39,178 nucleotides of DNA, taken from contig JAJUJD010000009.1 in NCBI GenBank assembly GCA_029267315.1, positions 1-39,178 on the forward strand. The letters are read 5' to 3'. Positions within the stretch are counted from its first letter, which is position 1, and every line of letters starts with the position of its first letter. The position numbers and the translations under genes were made by a program. Positions 35,562-39,178 of this stretch are shown here, one piece after another. The notes beneath the pieces were generated by a model. The model did no database searches. It was not told where the DNA came from and saw only the letters and a program-made list of their open reading frames with translations. The stretch is from Alcaligenaceae bacterium (GTDB taxonomy: Bacteria; Pseudomonadota; Gammaproteobacteria; Burkholderiales; Burkholderiaceae_B).

Positions 35562-36971
35562 ATGGGCGCCATAGAAGAACTCAAGCAGCTGCTGGGGACG
35601 CAGCATCTACTCACCGGTGCAGATACCGAACCCTTTGTGGTTGACTGGCGCGGGCGCTACAAGGGCGAGGCCCTCGCCGTTGCGCGACCGGCGTCGCCGC
35701 AAGAGCTGGCGGAAGTGGTGAAGTGGTGTGTTGCGCACAAAGTGCCCATGATTCCGCAGGGCGGGAACACCGGCCTGTGCGGCGGCGCCACACCTGACAG
35801 TTCGGGCAAGGCCCTGCTCATTTCCATGGCGCGCATGAATGCCATCCGGCACGTCGATACTGACAACGACACCATGGTAGTGGAGGCAGGCTGCATACTG
35901 CAGGCTGTCCAAGAGGCCGCGCGCGAGGCAGGCAGGCTCTTTCCCTTGAGTCTTGCCGCAGAAGGAAGCTGCACCATCGGCGGGAACCTGGCCACCAACG
36001 CAGGGGGCACTCAGGTTCTACGCTATGGCAATACGCGTGAGCTGGTGCTTGGCCTGGAGGTGGTAACCCCACAGGGCGAAATCTGGCATGGCCTGCGTGG
36101 GCTGCGCAAGGACAACACCGGCTACGACCTGCGCAATCTATATGTCGGTAGCGAGGGCACCCTGGGTTTCATCACGGCAGCAAGCCTGAAGCTTTACCCT
36201 TTGCCGGTGGCGCAGTGTACGGCGCTGGTGGCCTTGAATTCCGTAAGCGATGCCGTCGCGGTGCTGGCCGCTGCCCGCAAAGGCTTTGCAGCCGCCCTGA
36301 CGGGCTTTGAGCTCATTGCGGCCAACTGCTTGGCGGGTGTGGTGCGCATCTACCCGGAACAACGTATTCCGTTTTCTGGCGCGTCTGCCGAAGCGCCCTG
36401 GTTTGCTCTGCTGGAACTATCGGACAGCGAAAGCGAGGAGCATGCGCGGGAGCGCTTTGAGGCCGTGATCGGTGGCTGCCTGGAGCAGGGGCTCATCCTT
36501 GATGCCGTCATTGCCGAGAACGTGGCACAGAGCAGGGCGCTATGGCATTTGCGCGAGAGCATACCGCTGGCGGAAAAAGCCTTTGGCAAGAGCGTCAAAC
36601 ACGATATCTCAATACCTGCCTCGCGCATGGCCGACTTCGTGGAAACTACCAACGCAGAACTGCAACAGCATTTCCCTGGCGTGGAGCACGTTATTTTCGG
36701 GCATCTTGGCGACGGCAACCTTCACTACAACGTGGCGCCGGGCACCGCGTTTACTGAAGAAGAACTGCTAGCCCGGCAGGGGGACATCCATGGCATCGTG
36801 CACGACCGTGTACATGCCTATCATGGTTCCATCAGTGCTGAACATGGGGTGGGCCAGCTCAAGCGGGATTATCTGCCCCGCTATAAGGACCCTGTCGAGC
36901 TGGCACTGATGCGTCGGATCAAACAGGCGCTGGACCCCGATGGCCTGATGAACCCGGGCAAGGTGTTGTAG
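35562..36971 (+). CDS. FAD-linked 2-hydroxyacid oxidase/dehydrogenase, GlcD/D2HGDH-like
   Basis: A 469-residue flavoenzyme of the PCMH (VAO) FAD-binding superfamily. The FAD-binding domain has MIPQGGNTGLCGGATP (63-78), EGSCTIGGNLATNAGGTQ and YVGSEGTLGFIT. The C-terminal FAD-oxidase domain has FGHLGDGNLHYNV and SAEHGVGQLKRDYL with the conserved metal-site histidines. It likely oxidises a D-2-hydroxyacid such as glycolate, lactate or 2-hydroxyglutarate; the substrate cannot be told from sequence. GlcE and GlcF partners are absent, which argues for a stand-alone D-2-hydroxyglutarate/lactate type. GCAGGAAAG precedes ATG 35562. Confidence 0.92.
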   Translation: MGAIEELKQLLGTQHLLTGADTEPFVVDWRGRYKGEALAVARPASPQELAEVVKWCVAHKVPMIPQGGNTGLCGGATPDSSGKALLISMARMNAIRHVDTDNDTMVVEAGCILQAVQEAAREAGRLFPLSLAAEGSCTIGGNLATNAGGTQVLRYGNTRELVLGLEVVTPQGEIWHGLRGLRKDNTGYDLRNLYVGSEGTLGFITAASLKLYPLPVAQCTALVALNSVSDAVAVLAAARKGFAAALTGFELIAANCLAGVVRIYPEQRIPFSGASAEAPWFALLELSDSESEEHARERFEAVIGGCLEQGLILDAVIAENVAQSRALWHLRESIPLAEKAFGKSVKHDISIPASRMADFVETTNAELQQHFPGVEHVIFGHLGDGNLHYNVAPGTAFTEEELLARQGDIHGIVHDRVHAYHGSISAEHGVGQLKRDYLPRYKDPVELALMRRIKQALDPDGLMNPGKVL

Positions 36972-36986
36972 TACGGGAAAGGAACC

Positions 36987-37022
36987 GGGCCGGCAGCTTC
37001 CAGCGTTCGACTTTGCCGGCCC
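36987..37022. terminator. Hairpin between convergent oxidase and fumarylacetoacetase genes
   Basis: GGGCCGGCA (36987-36995) pairs perfectly with TGCCGGCCC (37014-37022) around an 18-base loop in the 62 bp between convergent stops. It lacks a long T run, so efficiency is uncertain. Confidence 0.55.
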
Positions 37023-37033
37023 CGAGAACGGGA

Positions 37034-38344
37034 TCACACGGCTGGGAGCACGGTTCCAGCGCACTCACCCAGACTGATGGTTGGATAACCGGGCTTGCTA
37101 CATTGCGCGCGCAGGATGACCTCGTCGTGGTCCTCCAGGAAACGGCGCTGTTCGCCCCAGGGCAAGGTGATTGGCCCATTGCTGGTGAGCTCGAGCAGCG
37201 AGGCCTGTTCGCCTTCCCCAGGACCGGAAAGCGTGCCAGTACCGAAAAGGTCTCCCGCTTGCAGCATGCAGCCGTTGACGGTGTGATGGGTCACCAACTG
37301 CGCGATGCTCCAATAGGCATCGCGGAAATTGCTGGAGGAAAGACGCGCCGGTTCTTCCCCATTCGCCCGTGACGCCTGGGTGCTTAGCAGTACTTCCATC
37401 TGTACGTTGAAAGCGCCAGCCGCCTTGTTCGCCGGAGAACTCAAGTAGGGCAGCGGTTGCGGGTCATTCTCGGGACGCTGAAAAGCCTCGCGGAAAGGAG
37501 CCAGAGCTTCAAGGGTCACCACCCACGGGGAAATCGTGCTGGCGAAATTTTTGGACAGGAAGGGGCCGAGGGGCTGGTATTCCCAGGCCTGGAGATCGCG
37601 GGCAGACCAGTCGTTGAGAATGCACAGCCCGAAAATATGCGATTCAGCGTCTTCAATGTTGATACGCTGCCCTTGCGGATTGCCTTTGCCGATAAAAACG
37701 CCAAGTTCCAGTTCGTAGTCCAGTCGTTGGCAAGGGCCGAACTGGGGCGTGCCCCCTTCCGTGGCCGGGCGTGTTTGCCCGACCGGGCGTGGGAATGCCT
37801 GGCCCGATACGCCAATGGTGGAGGCGCGCCCGTGGTAGCCGATGGGCACCCACTTGTAGTTCGGCAACAAGGGGTTGTCAGGACGGAACTGCTTGCCTAT
37901 CGAAGTGGCATGATGCACGGAGATGTAGAAATCCGTGTAGTCACCGATGTGAGCGGGAACATCATGTTCTACAGCATCACGGCCAACCAGCAACGGTTCA
38001 AGCGTGGTTTGTAAGGGAGAACCGGCGCGCAGTGCGCGTGAGAGCTCGAGGCGCAGCGCCGACCAGTGTGCTTGGCCCAGTGCCATCAGACGATTGAGCC
38101 GATCTGCCGTACAAGCCGCCAAAGCTTCGGCGGCCAGACCGTTCCAGGGGTTCTGAGCCGCGAGCGCGGTGAGATCCAGAACTTGATCGCCAATGGCGAC
38201 ACCGATGCGGAATGCAGCCGAAGCGCCCTTCTCGCGGAACACACCGAAAGGGAGGTTCTGGATTGGAAAACCATTTCCGGGGCGGTTGGCAGATTCGACC
38301 CAGCTTAGCAATGATGGATCGTGTGTTTCATTCAGTTGTGACAT
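37034..38344 (-). CDS. fahA: Fumarylacetoacetase
   Basis: A 436-residue enzyme hydrolysing fumarylacetoacetate to fumarate and acetoacetate, the last step of homogentisate degradation. Family features are the N-terminal NLPFGVF, DYTDFYISVHHATSIGKQFRP with metal and catalytic residues, KWVPIGYHGRASTI, LDYELELGVFIGKGN, NDWSARDLQAWEYQPLGPF and GTGTLSGPGE. The length matches full-size FAH rather than the small isomerase/hydratase relatives. The start ATG 38344 has CAGGAAT about 12 bases upstream. It is 73 bp downstream of the DUF2783 gene. Homogentisate dioxygenase is not in the window. Confidence 0.95.
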   Translation of the reverse strand: MSQLNETHDPSLLSWVESANRPGNGFPIQNLPFGVFREKGASAAFRIGVAIGDQVLDLTALAAQNPWNGLAAEALAACTADRLNRLMALGQAHWSALRLELSRALRAGSPLQTTLEPLLVGRDAVEHDVPAHIGDYTDFYISVHHATSIGKQFRPDNPLLPNYKWVPIGYHGRASTIGVSGQAFPRPVGQTRPATEGGTPQFGPCQRLDYELELGVFIGKGNPQGQRINIEDAESHIFGLCILNDWSARDLQAWEYQPLGPFLSKNFASTISPWVVTLEALAPFREAFQRPENDPQPLPYLSSPANKAAGAFNVQMEVLLSTQASRANGEEPARLSSSNFRDAYWSIAQLVTHHTVNGCMLQAGDLFGTGTLSGPGEGEQASLLELTSNGPITLPWGEQRRFLEDHDEVILRAQCSKPGYPTISLGECAGTVLPAV

Positions 38345-38380
38345 GTACCTGAAATTCCTGCTTGGTTCAGCTGTGGTGAA

Positions 38381-38404
38381 GGCCGGCTTTAAGGGGAGCC
38401 GGCC
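38381..38404 (-). repeat. Stem-loop between the DUF2783 and fumarylacetoacetase genes
   Basis: GGCCGGCT (38381-38388) and AGCCGGCC (38397-38404) form an 8 bp perfect stem with an eight-base loop in the 73 bp intercistronic gap. There is no T run. It may be an mRNA-processing or partial termination point within the operon. Confidence 0.5.
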
Positions 38405-38417
38405 GGGCCGCGAGCGC

Positions 38418-38624
38418 TCAGGCTTCGGCCAGCACGGAGCGGCGTGCCTCTTCCAGCGCCTGCGATATAACGTTCAGGTCGCCGATATGATTGGATAGCA
38501 GCAACACCAGGGCGGCGTTCATGGCATTGCTCTCGTTCGTGCTGAGATCGCGGTGCGCATTTATGAGGCACTCATAGAACTCGTCTGGAACGTTGAAATT
38601 GCATTGCGTGGTCAGTTGTGACAT
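38418..38624 (-). CDS. DUF2783 small protein
   Basis: A 68-residue protein (MSQLTTQCNFNVPDEFYECL...) with the DUF2783 pattern: PDEFYECLINAHRDLS followed by NAALVLLLSNHIGDLNVI and a short charged tail. Two ATGs are in frame; 38624 is preferred because GAGG lies seven bases upstream, while ATG 38630 is too close to it. The upstream monooxygenase stop overlaps this ribosome site. DUF2783 genes recur between FAD monooxygenases and fumarylacetoacetase-type genes in Burkholderiales (recalled), suggesting an accessory role in that aromatic pathway, but no function is established. Confidence 0.85.
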   Translation of the reverse strand: MSQLTTQCNFNVPDEFYECLINAHRDLSTNESNAMNAALVLLLSNHIGDLNVISQALEEARRSVLAEA

Positions 38625-38635
38625 GGCCATACCTC

Positions 38636-39178
38636 TTACTGGGTTCTGGTAGCGCGGTGCATGGCTGAGCTGATCCTTGCCGGGTCGACATCGCGCCAGC
38701 GGGCGGCGATGTGCTGGTCGGGCCGAATCAGATAGCAGGCGCCCGTACGCACGTCGTAGCGGCTGGACAGAATGGAATCTTGGTCCACCACATACTCCAC
38801 ACCCGGCTCGATGTCTCCTTCAAGCTCGGGCGAAACAACGAGGATACAGCGTACCGGTATCGATTGGAAACCCGGGTTGGCGAGCTGTTGCAGACTCGCG
38901 GCTTCAGGTAGCTTCTCGCTGCAGAAGATCGCCACCACGAATTCGCCCCCAAGTCGGCTCAGCCACCAGATGGTGTGTCCGTTCTGGCTCACTGGACCAT
39001 CAGGCGCTACGGCTCCAACGGGCAGGCTAGGTGAGAACGCATCTTCATCAGGCGTATTCAGGCTGGACTGCGTATAGAAGGTGGGCAGGGAAAGCCGGCC
39101 ACTGTTAACCAGGCGGCGCGCGAAGTCATGGTGTTTGGCCAGCCGCAGCACGGTGTTTCGAAAGAGCAGACTCATCTC
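38636..39178 (-). CDS. FAD-dependent aromatic monooxygenase, C-terminal part (cut by window edge)
   Basis: The reading frame is open to the right edge, giving at least 181 residues of a C-terminal region. The pattern FARRLVNSGRLSLPTFYTQSSLN, then DGPVSQNG, and the end YDVRTGACYLIRPDQHIAARWRD is typical of the thioredoxin-like C-terminal domain of PheA/TfdB/MhpA-type flavin hydroxylases. The FAD-binding N-terminus is outside the window; the ATG at 39175 is internal, not the start. It is upstream of DUF2783 and fumarylacetoacetase on the same strand, so it probably hydroxylates an aromatic acid in the same pathway. The substrate is unknown. Confidence 0.82.
   Translation of the reverse strand, partial: EMSLLFRNTVLRLAKHHDFARRLVNSGRLSLPTFYTQSSLNTPDEDAFSPSLPVGAVAPDGPVSQNGHTIWWLSRLGGEFVVAIFCSEKLPEAASLQQLANPGFQSIPVRCILVVSPELEGDIEPGVEYVVDQDSILSSRYDVRTGACYLIRPDQHIAARWRDVDPARISSAMHRATRTQ

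Overview
The window looks like chromosomal DNA of a high-GC betaproteobacterium, most likely of the order Burkholderiales and family Alcaligenaceae (relatives of Bordetella, Pusillimonas and Castellaniella). This is inferred from the gene order gcvT-gcvH-gcvP next to convergent thyA-folA, from the Bug-type (TctC) solute receptor, from the apbC-tamA-tamB-dcd block, and from protein style. No sequence search was run. I see no tRNA, rRNA, CRISPR array, insertion sequence or prophage gene.

Left part (1-10.9 kb): a partial small membrane protein on the minus strand, then a plus-strand run. The run holds apbC (Fe-S carrier), tamA and tamB (outer-membrane translocation and lipid transport, touching genes), dcd (dCTP deaminase), a PLP-dependent Orn/Lys/Arg decarboxylase, and an overlapping HI0933-type flavoprotein.

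Middle part (10.9-18.4 kb): a tandem glycine riboswitch with a visible alternative-pairing expression platform leads the glycine cleavage operon gcvTHP. A two-way terminator separates it from the minus-strand osmC-like/thyA/folA group. The linkage fits one-carbon folate metabolism: GcvTHP makes 5,10-methylene-THF, ThyA uses it and FolA regenerates THF. Divergent coq7 (ubiquinone biosynthesis) follows.

Central region (18.4-32 kb): about 600 bp of AT-richer, non-coding and very structured DNA precedes a surface-polysaccharide operon. The leader holds several inverted repeats, a JUMPStart-like 12-mer, a hairpin exposing a perfect anti-Shine-Dalgarno loop, a very strong intrinsic terminator, and a second long hairpin just before the first gene. 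The operon encodes a WecA-like initiating transferase, TviB/WbpO-type UDP-HexNAc 6-dehydrogenase, TviC/WbpP-type 4-epimerase, a MurJ/MviN-family flippase, a GT4 transferase, an AsnB-like amidotransferase, a second GT4, and a fused GT4-GT4 protein. Together they suggest a glycan containing an (amidated) N-acetylgalactosaminuronic acid. No Wzy polymerase, Wzz or ABC exporter is visible. A convergent AlgC-type phosphohexomutase closes the locus.

Right part (32-39.2 kb): a minus-strand Bug-receptor/amidase pair diverges from a LysR regulator across a 147 bp region holding a good promoter and an inverted repeat. A GlcD-type FAD-linked oxidase follows. A convergent minus-strand aromatic-catabolism group ends the window: FAD monooxygenase (cut by the right edge), DUF2783 small protein and fumarylacetoacetase.

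The most unusual part is the polysaccharide leader at 18367-18985. It looks like either a new small RNA with an anti-Shine-Dalgarno loop, or a conditional-termination leader for the glycan operon, or both.
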